Below are positions 22,744-35,300 of a DNA stretch of 64,000 nucleotides, piece after piece. The translations under genes and the position numbers were made by a program. The notes under the pieces were generated by a model. The model worked only from the letters and a program-made list of their open reading frames with translations, was not told where the DNA came from and did not search any database. Location of the stretch: positions 62,001 through 126,000 of the forward strand of contig SKCR01019531.1 in the NCBI GenBank assembly GCA_019454045.1, written 5' to 3'. Position 1 is the first letter of the stretch; each line of letters begins with the position of its first letter. This DNA comes from Zanthoxylum bungeanum. Lineage: Eukaryota; Streptophyta; Magnoliopsida; Sapindales; Rutaceae.

Positions 22744-23076
22744 ATGGTAGCTCCTAGAGAAGCTGTAAGAACAAAAGGAAGAAGAAGAATGTGTGCTGGA
22801 GCTAAAGCTGCAAGTTTCTTCTTCTGGGTACTTTTAATTTTTTCTCAGTTGGGTTTGCATTGTGCTCTTCATGATGAAGAATGTACTGGTAGGTACAGTA
22901 GTTTTTCAGCAAGAAAGGAAAAGTTTTTCAACACAGAAACAACCTTTCATGCACCTGATGATCCAAGCTCAACAGCCCAGTTGGTGGACACAGAAGCAGA
23001 GAATCCAGGCTCATCAGTAGTGTATGAAGATGATAAGAGAATAATTCACACAGGTCCAAATCCTCTTCATAACTAA
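22744..23076 (+). CDS. CLE family signalling peptide precursor, CLE16/17-like
   Basis: Precursor of 110 residues. It has a basic N-terminus, a hydrophobic signal segment (AASFFFWVLLIFSQLGLHCA, about residues 22-41), a variable acidic middle and, at the extreme C-terminus, the 12-residue CLE motif RIIHTGPNPLHN (23038-23073) preceded by DDK. CLE peptides are secreted, trimmed, hydroxylated and often arabinosylated on proline, and bind CLAVATA1/BAM-type leucine-rich-repeat receptor kinases to control meristem, vascular or root development. Histidine at position 4 instead of proline resembles Arabidopsis CLE16 (RLVHTGPNPLHN) and CLE17 (RVVHTGPNPLHN). I chose ATG 22744; an upstream ATG at 22651 gives an implausible F-rich extension, and 22789 is a possible later start. 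It is a single exon, as usual for the family. This is the only intact host gene seen. Confidence 0.88.
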   Translation: MVAPREAVRTKGRRRMCAGAKAASFFFWVLLIFSQLGLHCALHDEECTGRYSSFSARKEKFFNTETTFHAPDDPSSTAQLVDTEAENPGSSVVYEDDKRIIHTGPNPLHN

Positions 23077-23793
23077 TAAGGCATAGCTAGCTAGGTTCTG
23101 CCTTTTGTTTGTTATATGTTAATGCTTAGCAGCTTTATCAGTTACTGTGTATTTCAATTTTTACTTTTTTAATTTTTGAATTATGAGATGAGAGCAGAGC
23201 AGAGCAGAGCATTGGCTTTAGCCTTTTCCAGTGATGGTTTAATGAAGCTTTTGGGGAAGGGCAGTGTAAGAATGAAGAAAAAAGAATAGAGATGGTGAAG
23301 AAGGCTATTGTTAATGCTCGTTTCTTTTGCAGTATTTTTTTTCCTCCTCTGTACTCTTATCTGTTAATATAAAAAAGATTCATCATGTCTGAATTTAATT
23401 GTAGTTACTCCCATTTTTCCGCAAATATTATGGCCACCCTTTAAGCTATTGTCTCTTTTCTTTCTTTTTCTTTTTTCCCTTTAATATCATGGGATCAGAA
23501 AACAATTAATCCAACAAAACCCCGAAATGATGTGCATGTTCTTTTCCTTATTTCTACACAAGACTCTTCCAATAAAAAGAGTGTGAAAAGATTTTGATAT
23601 TAGAAATTTTATTTTTTTCATATACATTGTTTTCAAGATTCGAACATATGATTAAGATATAATAAATTAATATTTATTAGATTAGAATATAAAATTAATC
23701 TTCTTCGCTATCAAATCCATTCTATTAGGCAGTGTTGCTTTTTTCTTCCGTGCCCAAAAATAACAAATACAAAACAAAAATGTTACACATACA
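23077..23793. other. 3' UTR of the CLE gene and spacer
   Basis: Begins with the TAA stop context and T-rich sequence. Pyrimidine-rich and AT-rich sequence runs to 23793. AATATAAAAAAG near 23366 could act as a poly(A) signal. A small GAGCA repeat lies near 23190. No other gene is seen. Confidence 0.5.
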
Positions 23794-23903
23794 TAAATTC
23801 TTATTAACAATTTATACACCCCTCTCACTGTAGCTACAATGATTACTATAGCATCATTGTAGCTACAGTGAGAGAGGTGTAGAAATTGTTAGTAAAAATT
23901 TAT
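23794..23903. mobile_element. 110-bp foldback MITE downstream of the CLE gene
   Basis: Arms of about 48 bases (left landmark CTCTCACTGTAGCTACAATG, right its complement) flank an 11-base loop. The terminal parts TAAATTCTTATTAACAATTT and its inverted copy are also paired. Same size and architecture as the MITE at 5091, with shared CTCTCAC, but a different sequence otherwise. Confidence 0.75.
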
Positions 23904-24530
23904 ATATGTCTATCATTGCTCAATACAAAAAGAAGTAAACAGAGGCATTTTTCACATTGAGATTACTATATTAGGTCCCCGTATAGATTTAGCTGTAGCC
24001 TAGATATGTCCATCATTATCAACCTGATCTGTGTCAAATTCAGAAAGGGATCTTGACCATCTGATCAGCACACAAACTATCTTGAACAAGTTTGAGGTGG
24101 GGGTGTATGATAAGCTGAGATGCAGCAGAAAAACAAGAGAAATTAAAAAGTCTTTTTTATTTATTGACCATCTGATCAGCACACAAATTCAGAAAGGGAC
24201 TTTTTCATGTAATTTTCATATCTCTATTACCACCATTTTCTTGTTTATATATTGTGTTGCTGTCTCAATGTCACATATTGACAAAACATAGTTCATGATC
24301 TCAAGATGAAGTCTATAAATTACTTTTGGAAACTTCCTTGGAATTTGTTTTGTAAACCCTAGAAATTGGTGGAGAAAAGGGGCAGATATTCAAAAGATTC
24401 TGTGCATAGTATGAGGAAAGATGTGGAAGATTTTTATATGTTACATGTGCAATAGTGTTTCCCCATGAAATGAATGTTTGTTTGGAGCCATTACATATGC
24501 ATGCAAATCTCCATACAAAACTATTGTTTA
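23904..24530. repeat. Spacer with a short direct duplication
   Basis: CCATCTGATCAGCACACAAA occurs at about 24057 and again at about 24167, and TTCAGAAAGGGA at about 24039 and 24189. The two boxes are in swapped order, so this is a local rearranged duplication. No gene recognised. Confidence 0.5.
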
Positions 24531-24540
24531 AACTTTCTGG

Positions 24541-25579
24541 GGCAGAACCCATAATTAGCCCACTGAACTTTTATCCGACATCTCAATAGCCCACCGAACT
24601 TTTATTTTCACCCATTAGCCCACTGAACTTTTAAAAACGGTGTAACAAACCCATTCAGTGTAACGTCATTCCGTTTACCGTCCACGTCAGATTTTTTCCG
24701 TTTGGAGTTGGTGACGTGGCAGCCAACAGTGCAAATATAACAGAACACATCCCATTAGCCCCTGAACTTTTATAATACATCTCATTAGCCCCCTGAACTT
24801 CAATATTTACCTATAAGTCTACATAACTCAAAAAAATGATGTTAAAAACTCTTTATAACTACATAAACCATCATCAACACAATCATATCTTGAAAAAAAT
24901 TACAAATGGTCTATTTAATTTCATTTGAACATTAATCAACACAACGAAAAAAAAAAGAAATTTTCTTTTTTAAAAAAATAATAGTAAAACACAATCATAT
25001 CTAATTTTTAATAAATAATTTTAGAATAAAGGTGACGAAACATATTAAACACAAATTCATGGTACTTAAATTATCAACAATTAATATTTTATGTCACCTT
25101 TATTCTAAAATTATTTATTAAAATTAGATATGATTGTGTTTTACTATTTTTTTTAAAAACGAAAATTTCTTTTTTTTAGTAGTGTTGATTAATGTTCAAA
25201 TGAAATTAAATAGACAATTTGTAATTTTTTTTCAAGACATGATTGTGTTAATGATGGTTTATATAGTTATAAAGAGTTTTAACATCATTTTTGAGAGTTA
25301 TGTAGGCTTATACGTAAAATATTGAAGTTCGGGGGGCTAATGGGATGTATTATAAAATTCAGGGGGCTAATGAGATGTATTATAAAAGTTACGTGGCACT
25401 GAAAAAAATCTGAACAATCTCACTTAACGGTCCGTTCGTTACACGCGCGAAACGGCGTTACGTAAATGGGCTGGATACACGATTTTTAAAAGTTCAGTGG
25501 GCTAATGGGTGAAAATAAAAGTTTGATGGGCTAATGAGATGTTGGATAAGAGTTTAAGGGGCTACTTATGGGTTATGAC
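24541..25579. mobile_element. Mutator-type foldback element, 1.04 kb
   Basis: Two arms of about 500 bases are inverted copies of each other (24541-25038 and 25094-25579) around a loop of about 55 bases. A 10-base target duplication AACTTTCTGG lies at 24531-24540 and 25580-25589. Long terminal inverted repeats with 9-11-base duplications are typical of Mutator-like elements. Ends read GGCAGAACCCATAA and, reversed, GTCATAACCCATAA. It has no transposase, so it is non-autonomous. The arms carry repeated TTAGCCC(A/C)CTGAACTT boxes. Confidence 0.85.
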
Positions 25580-25589
25580 AACTTTCTGG

Positions 25590-26691
25590 CATACAAAAAC
25601 TATTATAAAACAAAATGTGATTATGAATAATTGAGTTGAAACTATCAGAAAACTATTGTTTAAACTTTCTGGCTTGCAAAAATTGTAAAGTGCCCCACAA
25701 ACGGTTCAATTTTTTCTGCAGGAAAGGCTAAATTTATTGCAATATCAACAACCCAATAAATTTGTAATAATGCTCATCAATGTAGGTCGTATTCATGTTT
25801 CTGCTGGTTATTTTTATTTCTTCCAGAGAAAAAAAAAAAAAAAAAAAAAAAGGAATTCTGTTTATCCATTGCTACTTTGAATCTATAAGTACTCGGAATT
25901 AGAGATATTAGAATTAAAATCCGGAAAATTAATCTTAAAATGAGGGTAAATGAATTTGTAATTTTATCATTGAACTAATAAATTGCTCAATAAACTTAAA
26001 ATATTTGGTAAGAATATGTGCAATCAGAACTAGCAGCCTGCTGAAGCTACCAATAATTCAAGTGCAATAAATGTGGTCAAGCAGCTGCATAAAAAAAAAG
26101 GCCAATGCACTATCAAACAAACATGTGACAACAAAAAATAAGGCTGTAAAGGTAAATTCCTTGGGAGCTTGTATCATAATTCACTGCAAAGCCATTGAAA
26201 GTTTATTTAATAGTTTGACAGAACTGAATACAATAATTTCACCAGAGCTGCTTTGAGTTCAGTTATTTTAATATCTCGTAATTTTTATTTTTTGTCTGTT
26301 CCTGTTTATATGGACATAAAAAGATACTTTACACACTAGAAAGTCAATAGAACAAGATGTTAATTTATAAGAAATGATAAGTACTTTTAGCCAATAAGTT
26401 GAAATAAAATAAAAATAGAAACAAAGTGGCAAATCTTATAAAGAATATGTAGATGGTGATGTCAACTTGGCATTTTCAAGACGGAGGAAACATATGGGTT
26501 CGAATATGATATGAGGGAATTAGATGTTAGCAACAAGGGCTGCAGTGTCTTTTCCTAAGCAGAGAAGAGTGACCCTTTTTATTAAAGGTCACTTTACAAA
26601 TGGTACATAAATGCAAACCAAACCCCTCGCGTCCCCAATGCAAGTGAAAATCATGTTGAAAAATATCTGTTTTATATATTACACTACAAGA
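25590..26691. other. AT-rich spacer without a recognised gene
   Basis: Contains a run of 23 adenines at 25829-25851 and a repeat of the flanking sequence ACTATTGTTTAAACTTTCTG near 25652, also at 24520. No coding region, RNA gene or element end is recognised. Confidence 0.6.
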
Positions 26692-27574
26692 AAATGGACA
26701 TTTAGCGTCGAAAATGTTTTCGACACTAATAAGTAATTTTAGCGTCAATTCCATTATTCGACGCAAAATGTTAAATTTTAGCGTCGAAATAAAATTTCGA
26801 CGCAAAAGATTAAACTTTTAGCGTCGATATTATTACGACGCTAAAGGTTTCTGACAACATCACCGACTCTATACCTTTACATTTAGCGTCGAATTTCTTA
26901 TTCGACGCTAAAAATTTAACATTTGGCTTTGAATTATTATTTCGACGCTAAAAGTTATAAATTTAGCGTCGAAAAAACTTATTGACGCTAAAGGTTTCTG
27001 ACAACCCCACCGAAAATCCCGTTACCTTTAGTGTCGAATTAGAATTTCGACGCTAAATGTACATCTTTTAGCGTCGCAAATTGCATTCGACGCTAAAGGT
27101 TTCTGACAATTCCACCGACAATCTCGTTACCTTTAGCGTCAGAATTTTATTTCTACGCTAAAAGCTTAACATTTAGCGTCGACTAAGGTAACTTCGACGC
27201 TAAAACTTTATTAAAATCCAGAAGCAACAACACTTCTTCCCTCCTCTACTCTTTCTCTCCTCTGCAAGTTTACTCACAACTTTCCCACAAATTTTCAACA
27301 AAACTCCAATTTTTCATAAGGTAATTTTTATTCCATCTCTCTTTATTTTTCCTTATATTTAAATCAATACTCTCACTTAATTAATTTAAGTTTAATATTT
27401 CATAAAAATTAGGTTTTAATTTTTTATAATTATCTTTATTATATACATTGTGTTAGTTAGTTAATTTGTTGTTAGTTGATTATGATGCATATATGCAGTT
27501 AATATATCCTAAACTGTTTTTTTAATATTTTATTAATTTTACTAATGTCTAATAATCAGTTTATGCTTTTTAGC

Positions 27575-28091
27575 AGAGTAACACAAGTGAGGTGCAGTCA
27601 TTTCCAGAGTTTTTCCGAGTGGCGCACTATAATGAGAAGAAGAAATGGATAAATTAAGAAGCCGAATGCTACTACGTAAGTTTATGTATTTAAAATAAAT
27701 TAAATATATTTTTAACTTTATTTTTTCTTTTGAAGTTCGAACATTAACTTAAATTTTTTTTTTAAACAGAACGAAATGGTGGAGGTCCATTGACAAATTC
27801 AGGAGACAGAGTCCGACCCTTTACCAGATGAGGAGTTGTCGCAATTGGTTTTCAAGAACCAGACAGCGTACAACGTCGAACTTGGCACTCGTGAGAACTC
27901 GACGTCATCTGGACGTACTATTGTTTATTCTACTACTGACCCGTGCCTTCGAGAACAGCCAGCACCCAGAACAGGTTGGAAAATACCGAAGAAGAGCTGG
28001 ACAATACCAAAGTAGAGCTGAAGAAGACTCAGGAGAAGCTACTGCAGGTCGATGAGGACCACCAAAGAAAGATGCAGGACTTCGACCAGTA
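27575..28091 (+). pseudogene. CACTA transposase-related gene remnant
   Basis: Two exon-like pieces separated by an intron of about 95 bases with ends GTAAGT and AACAG. The first reads FFRVAHYNEKKKWI with an in-frame stop soon after; the second reads LPDEELSQLVFKNQTAYNVE and continues to a charged coiled-coil-like end (QEKLLQVDEDHQRKMQDF). This layout, a conserved block followed by a heptad-like tail, resembles the C-terminal part of plant En/Spm-associated proteins. Stops and frame changes show it is dead. The family assignment is inferred partly from its position inside a CACTA element. Confidence 0.5.
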
Positions 28092-28685
28092 GATAAGGTC
28101 TTTCATGGAGATGTTGGAGGCCTCACTCGGCCAGAGGGCATCGGGCTCGATCGTCCCTCCATCACATCATCAATAATATTTATTTTCATTTGTATAAACA
28201 TTCACAGCAACAACTCTTAATAGACTATGTATTTATTTTATTTAATAAGTTTTAATTATAATAACAAAAATAATTATTAGAATAAAAATAATTGTACTAT
28301 TATTCAGTAAATTTAATTTTTGTATAACAATATTTTTCAAAATATTAAATTGAACATTTCGGAGTAAAAATACATTAAATAATAAATTTGGTATACCTTT
28401 AGTGTCGAATTATTCAACGCTAAAAGCAATAAAATAATATTTAGATTTTAATATTTTATATCTTTTAGCATCGAACATATTCATCGCCAAAATACGTCAT
28501 TTAGCGTCGAAAAGTTTCGTCGCCAAATAGATAATTTAGCGTCATAAAATATTATTTTTCATCGAAAAGTTTTAGATGCAAAATTTTATACTTTAGCGTC
28601 GAAGTTTTATATTTGATGCTAATTGTCTTTCTCTTCCATCTTTTGGAGTTGAAATTTAGCGTCGAAATTATTCGACGCCAATGAC

Positions 28686-29309
28686 TAGGGGTGTTCACGA
28701 GTCGGGTTTTTCGGAATTTTTTTTGACCCGATCGAGTCCGGTCATTCGGGTCGTATGACCTGAAACCCGAAATTTGAGGAGGTGACACGAGTGGGTCGGG
28801 TCACCTCGGGTCGGGTCAAAAAAACTGCGGTTCGGGTCGGGTCAACATAATATATAGTAAATATAATATATATTTTTTTTATTGAGCAAAGATATTCAAC
28901 AATGCGTGTAGCACATGTGTTTAAAGCATTAACAAGTTTCAAAGAAGTCCAGGTTCGAATCTCAACAACAAATTGAGATTTTTTTGAAAAATTAATTTAC
29001 TAAAATTGCAACCTTCACAATCGAACCTGCAACCTTCTTCATCTTAACCATGTAACGTTACCATTTGAGCTATAGCCTTTGGTTGTTAAAGTTTTACCAC
29101 TAAAAAATATATTATAATACAATATCATTACATCGGGTCGGGTCGGGTCAAATCCGAGTTTGCTGAACTAAACCAGTGACCCGATCCAAAATTTCGGGTC
29201 GGGTCGGGTCAGACCTGAAATCAACTTTTTAAATTGAGAAACCCGACCGGGTCGGGTCGCTGCGGGTCGGGTCGGGTCGCGGGTCGACCCGACCCTATGA
29301 ACACCCCTA
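28686..29309. mobile_element. Non-autonomous hAT element, 624 bp
   Basis: Terminal inverted repeat TAGGGGTGTTCA / TGAACACCCCTA and a perfect 8-base target duplication CCAATGAC (28678-28685 and 29310-29317). Subterminal regions are filled with GGGTCGGGTC repeats. It has no transposase. It is inserted in the CACTA right subterminal repeats. Confidence 0.9.
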
Positions 29310-29386
29310 CCAATGACCTTTAGAGTCATATTAGAGAATTTTAGCATCAATATATTTCGATGCTAAGGACCTTATTTTTTATAATG

Positions 29387-29610
29387 CTGATTTTGGAATT
29401 TTTAAAATAAAATCGGTAATTAAAACTAAAAACCAGATATTGAAACATATATAAAACTTGAAATTTATTTATAACTCTTCGAATGCAAATTTTGATTGAG
29501 CTGAAATTGGTTTTTCTATACTTCAAACTACTCAACCTTATTATACGGTGCGGATGGTTCTATAATTATCGTCTCTTAGGATATAACGCTCACTTCTTTC
29601 AATAATAGTA
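29387..29610. other. Unassigned AT-rich sequence
   Basis: Between the CACTA end and the family B terminus. Nothing recognised. Confidence 0.5.
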
Positions 29611-29841
29611 TGTAACACCCCGCCAAGGCAGGATGCTACCGACAAGAGACATGATTAACCTATCTCCATAAGCCTCTGAATTCATCAAAAATTTGGCATG
29701 ACGTATCCTAAAACTGGGCAACCTGGATCGCAGTCCAGCATTAAAAGGAATCCAAGAATACTCCAAACAAATAAAAGGACCTTAGGTCCATACAAATCTC
29801 ATCAAAATCATATCCTAAGGGCTCCGCCCACACTATCTATC
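29611..29841 (-). repeat. Family B repeat, left segment
   Basis: Starts with TGTAACACCCCGCC, a common LTR terminus of plant retroelements. Matches the plus-strand copy near 4310-4550 in reverse. The sequence stops at the target duplication CTATC (29837-29841) of the nested copia element and resumes at 41025. The whole split repeat (with 41025-41162 and 51154-54493) would be about 2.8 kb without the insertions, which suits a solo LTR. Superfamily not determined. Confidence 0.6.
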
Positions 29842-32338
29842 TGTTGGGGTTTTGGGCGAAGGGCGCGGCGGAAGCGCGGTTCAGGCGAAATCATAATTTT
29901 AAATTTTTTTCAAATTACCGAATAAATTATTCAATATCAAATATGAATAATTTATTCATATTTCACCTAAACCTATTTATTCGATATCAAATAATGACAT
30001 AAATATATAAGAAACGTCGCGAAACTTTTACGAAAACGTTTTTCCGCAAAATGGCTTAAAACACGTTTTTGACCGAACCGACCACTCAACACTTATGGGG
30101 TCTGCCCCAATAGTGTTAGGGTAGTTCATGGGCTGCCTGAACAGTGACGAACTCACTGTTTGGACAACCGTCACCCGGTTGGCTCAATAGTCACTCGGCA
30201 ACGCCGTTTTTCACCTATTTCAACTCCAAAACACTTTCCGGCAATTGCTCCAACTCCCCAAACACATCCAAAATATTCATAAGACATCATTTTCATCATA
30301 AAAAATAGAACAGTTCCAGGTCTGATCCAGAAACCGAAAATGCTTAATTTCATGCTTTAAATCCAATTTTTCAAGATTAAATCAATTAATCACAACACCA
30401 AATCAAGTCACCACATATGAATCACCCAAGAACAATTGTAGGCATTACAAGAGTGGTCATAACACTCTAAAATAGCAACATGTCATCAAATGATAAAATT
30501 GGACACTAATTACATTAATTCCATCCAAAATACTTCACACATGCTTCACTAGCTTCCAATTCAACATCCATAACCAAAAGCCCCAATTTTTCAGATTTAA
30601 AGGAACCCTAGAACTATTCTAAGAATTCAAGAAAACATGAAACTAATTTCTAAGCTTGGGTTATAGAAGATTACCTTTCAATCTCTTGATTTTCAAGCTT
30701 TTCCTTGAATTTTTCCTTTATTTCTTCATGGATTCATCAAATAAACTTTGGAACCCTTTTCTTTATTTGAGGTTTCCGCTATGGCTGAATGAAAGAAGAA
30801 GAAAACAATTTTTTTCTTTTTAAAATCATCTTAGCCAACTTTTGAGGGCATTATTGTCCTTTTCAAAAATTAATCCAATTAAAATAAAATAAGCTTTATG
30901 TTACACATAAGCCTAATTAAATCCTGCCATGTGTATTAATAATATTTGGACAAATTTCATAACATTTATGAAAAAAAGTTTATTAATTAATCATTTAAAT
31001 TTTTAACAATTAAATATTCAAAAAATCAATTAATATAATCATTATTATATATGTATTTTTATTTACAATAAATAAAAAAAAATACATATATTTATGGCAT
31101 GTGTCAAAATCTCATTTGACGATTAATTAATGTGTATCTAATAGTATTATGTATCAAATACAACTACACAGTAATTACGATTGACTAAAATTGCCCTATA
31201 TGCATGTGTTATCGTTTAACCGATTAAACGATTCAAATTAACTCATTTAATTCGATGAAGTATTATGAATATTCTGTATTATTCATATCGCGTTGCCCAA
31301 GTGCTCAATGAGTACACTTCATATTGTGGGACTCTATAAGTTTAGGTTTATCCGTCACGAAATCAAATTTCGTATCCATAATTCATCCACTCATGAATTA
31401 TGACGACCACATATAATCTCGCTAAACTATGCAAGTCGAGGTCATTGCATACATATAATTCCTCCATCACAGGCTATCCATATTATACCTGGGATATAGA
31501 TGAAAACGTCAAATCCGTTCAGTATAATATAACTGACTTTCAATTTCCGATCTCTAAATAACAATCGGAACTGATTTATGAAGTTATACCACGACCATGG
31601 ATTTACTAGATCGTAAACACGTGAGGATGTCTATGCCCTGTACACAGGACTGACGGATCCTATCTTGATACGCACTGGATATCATGAGATTCAGTACACA
31701 CCTAACGAACATGCGGAGGTCTGATCATGAATAGATCGTTGACGTGACTGCCATCAAAGTGTGGAGGATAACTCATATATCCCACTGTGGTATCTCAAGT
31801 CAAATGACCACTATGTTCGCTCAACTCGAGAAGATTCCTATTGACGTTGGTGTACCATCTATTAGGAAATCTTCAGTGAGTCGTTCAGTGTTTATCAAAT
31901 AAACACCTACATGTCTATACGAGTTTCCCGAGACTCATGGTTCATTGGGATAAACCATCAGACCAAGTCACGATAAACGATATGTACTGGTCTCAGCGGA
32001 TTTTACTAATCGACCCGTGTTAGTAAATCTTGACCAGGAACTTTATTTATGGATATACATCTTATAGTGTGCTTCCCAATGTCAATTACAAACTGCGTTG
32101 TAACTGTGCACTATATTGTAAATCCTAGGGTCTTTGTCTAATATACATGTATCACTAAACCAGATTTAGTTTCGATCTAATCATAATCAGATATCTAATC
32201 GTAATTAGATCGAATAAGTATTTAAAAGACAATGGTGCTACCATTAAATTAGAAATATTGCGGAAAATAGAATTGCTCGTATTCATGAATCGGTCATAAA
32301 TACGATCCGGATTGGCACTCTGAGCACCAACCCTAATA
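29842..32338 (-). repeat. 3' LTR of the L2 copia element
   Basis: 2497 bases. Differs from the other LTR by scattered substitutions and by having one, not three, copies of a segment of about 935 bases (30905-31843). The divergence indicates an older insertion than the neighbouring copia X element. Confidence 0.88.
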
Positions 32339-35300
32339 ATTTCTCCCACTTGCTCTAGTTCCAATCCACAGTATCATATACACATCTCAATGTGTATCAC
32401 ATACTCATGGCCCTCAAGAGCTCACCTAGCACTCAAGAGGTAAGCAACAACAAGTAAGCCCGCTTAACAAATCGAGTCTGTCAAACAAACCCAATCATTT
32501 TCCTTAAGCAGCATCATTCATATTCTGCAGAATCCAAATTCTACATCAATATGACTCAGACGCTATATCAGTATTGTGCTACTGAGTTGTCTATGTATTT
32601 AGAAATCAAATCCAAATACTATAAGACAATCGCAAGCACTACACTAATATGAAAACTTCTAATCTATAGGGTCACTATGTAGCTTCATAAGTCAATACTT
32701 GAAAAGTTGCAACTGATTTTACTGATTCAGAAGAATCTACGGTGACACTCCCACTGCATCTTTTCTGACTTTACATGACATAGACCATCTAATAACATAA
32801 TTAAGATCAAAACTAATCTGAAACCTTATGGTTTCAGACTAAATTCTCCATGAACTAGAAACTCGTTCTTAATATCTTAAAGATCACAAAGAACATGTTT
32901 CAGAATCCATCATATGGTCTACAACATATCAAAATAATTCGTAACAATTACGATTAAATTGATATATTTAATCGCACATAATACAGTATTCATTACGTCA
33001 TCATCTTATGATGCATAAGATTGACTAGACATTCCAATCAATCTCTCTTTCGACAAAGGAATCATCTTTTACGAAAGATGAATACTATATATATATAAAA
33101 GACACGTTAACTGTCTAACAGTTATACTAACTGTCATACAGATAGTCTTACTGTGTCTTATATTAGATCATATCTAATACGCGACTAAATGAAGTATCTC
33201 ACAAGTCTCTTAGTTTTATATCATATATGAAACTTTATATCAAATATAACAGAAACTACTCTCACTTCTTTCACGGAGAAAAGAAGACTTAAGTAAACAT
33301 TTTACTTTACAAATATCTCATTATTACATTAATAATGATAATGTCGTTAGGATATATAACACCAGAAAGAAATTTGTACGCTCCCACTGACCCTACTATC
33401 GAAGATGTATTCTCTATGCTTTGATAAAATCAGACAATCTGACTGTTATCAAAATTAGAAGACACATATTTTTGGAAAGCTTATCTGAGTCTACAATAGG
33501 CTCTTTAAACTAGTATATCAAACTGTGATCTTAGCAGAATACAAACTCCAGGGCCATTCTTGAATGAATTCTTCAAACAAATAAATCACGACGGATCTCT
33601 CATTCGAAGAAATCACTCAAGAACGCCACTTTGCATTCTTTAGCCAAAATATAAAGTTTAATAACAACATTAACCAACATATCTTTAATTGTTCAATTAG
33701 TGCGACTAGAGTCAAGTTTTCTCAGAATCTACAACAGATTACTGAGCATAACCTTTCTCATTGTTATACTATAAAGGTCAAACCTTCATCATGCTCACTT
33801 TGCTTTTGTTGCATAAACAATTTGCACATTTTATGAACTATTCAATGTAAGCCTAGTAAAGTTCAAAACTTTATCGTAGTGAGCTAGGAAAAATTTTAGA
33901 TCTATGGTTCAATGGTAATTTCCGAAATCGATATCAAATATCGCTCCCACTATAAGTTATAGGATAATTTTCTTCGATAAGAAAACAACAGCATCATTAA
34001 GTATCAAATACTTTGTAAATGATTCTGACATCCTATTGAACTTATACAGAAGATGTCTAAGGGTCTTTTCATCTTATTAATTATGTAATTCCACTTATAA
34101 ATTATCATTCTCACATTTGACTTCAATAAGTCAAGTCTTTTCTGCAATCGTCAACATCCAATGTTAACCACCAAGTAACAAAATAATTTTATTACTCGGG
34201 ATCGTAGAAAAGATATTCTATCAAATAGAATACAATATTCTATCAAATAGAATAAATGATAAACTTTTTACTTGTACCTCCAAGGCGCAAGTACTTTCAG
34301 TTATATAACAATTATACAAAAGAAAGTTTCAAATCTCAAACTTTTCAAGATTCGAACTTTCTACTATACATATCATATATGTTACTGTAGGAACGAATTG
34401 AACCTTAATTAAAGAGATGAATAAGTGTTACTGGAGCATATCCCAAGAGTATTGAAACTAAATCGGTAACACTCAATATCAACGAATCAAATCATATAAG
34501 ATTCAATTACTCACACTTACCAATTCCATCAAGATGGAATCGTGGAAGTCTAATATTGATTAAGAATCACATTCATTAAATAAACTTAGAACTAATTGCC
34601 TTAAATTCATGTGTTTGATCATATCAAACAACTTCGAACAATTCAAAAACTCACAATGAATTTTAAAGATATAGTTTTCAACACTACAAATAGAACATCT
34701 TTGAACCATTCGAAATATTATATCCGTATTTCATCAGAAACATATTGAAAGTTCTTGAACAATTCAAGACATTCAATATATTCTTTATTAGAAATACGTA
34801 ACTAAGTCATGACAATTCATTAACTAAGTTACGGAGTAAAGAAAACTATCTAAGGCAATTTCTAATTCATTAAACTACATACATCCAAAGTATTAGTTAT
34901 AAATATGTGGTCCAATGACAATAATTGGTTAAATGAGATTTAATCACATCATGAAAAAAATATTCATTAAATAGATAAGGATATGTGGTGTGAACTCGTA
35001 TCAGACCATCCTTTACCATACAAATAAACATCTAATGCTTATGTGATAAAAACTCATAAAGCACGGTTCTAAGTTATTTAGTTAACCGAACATTTTTCTT
35101 AATGTTTATCTTTTCATTAATGACACTACTAGTCTTATTAAAATATGTAACAACTGTTTATATCGAACAAGTAACTAACCAATTGTCACAAGTTATGATA
35201 TCAAATATCAAAATAGTTATTAAATATTATTTTAATTAACTAGACGGGAGATCCGTTATCCAATACCTATAGCTGTCGTATTGTGAGAATCGATATTCTC

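Larger units (their letters stand above)
26692..29386 (+). mobile_element. CACTA (En/Spm) element, decayed
   Basis: Starts with the classical terminus CACTACAAGAAAATGG at 26692. Both subterminal regions (26700-27200 and 28395-28690 with 29320-29370) are packed with TTTAGCGTCGAA boxes in both orientations, the expected transposase-binding repeats. The right end at 29371-29386 (TTTTTTATAATG) resembles TTTCTTGTAGTG with C-to-T and G-to-A changes. No matching 3-base duplication was found. A transposase remnant lies between, and a hAT element is inserted in the right subterminal region. Confidence 0.82.

Noticed and set aside
25829..25851. A23 run as the tail of a retroposed gene or LINE/SINE
   Set aside because: No target duplication, no upstream coding or SINE promoter motifs seen.
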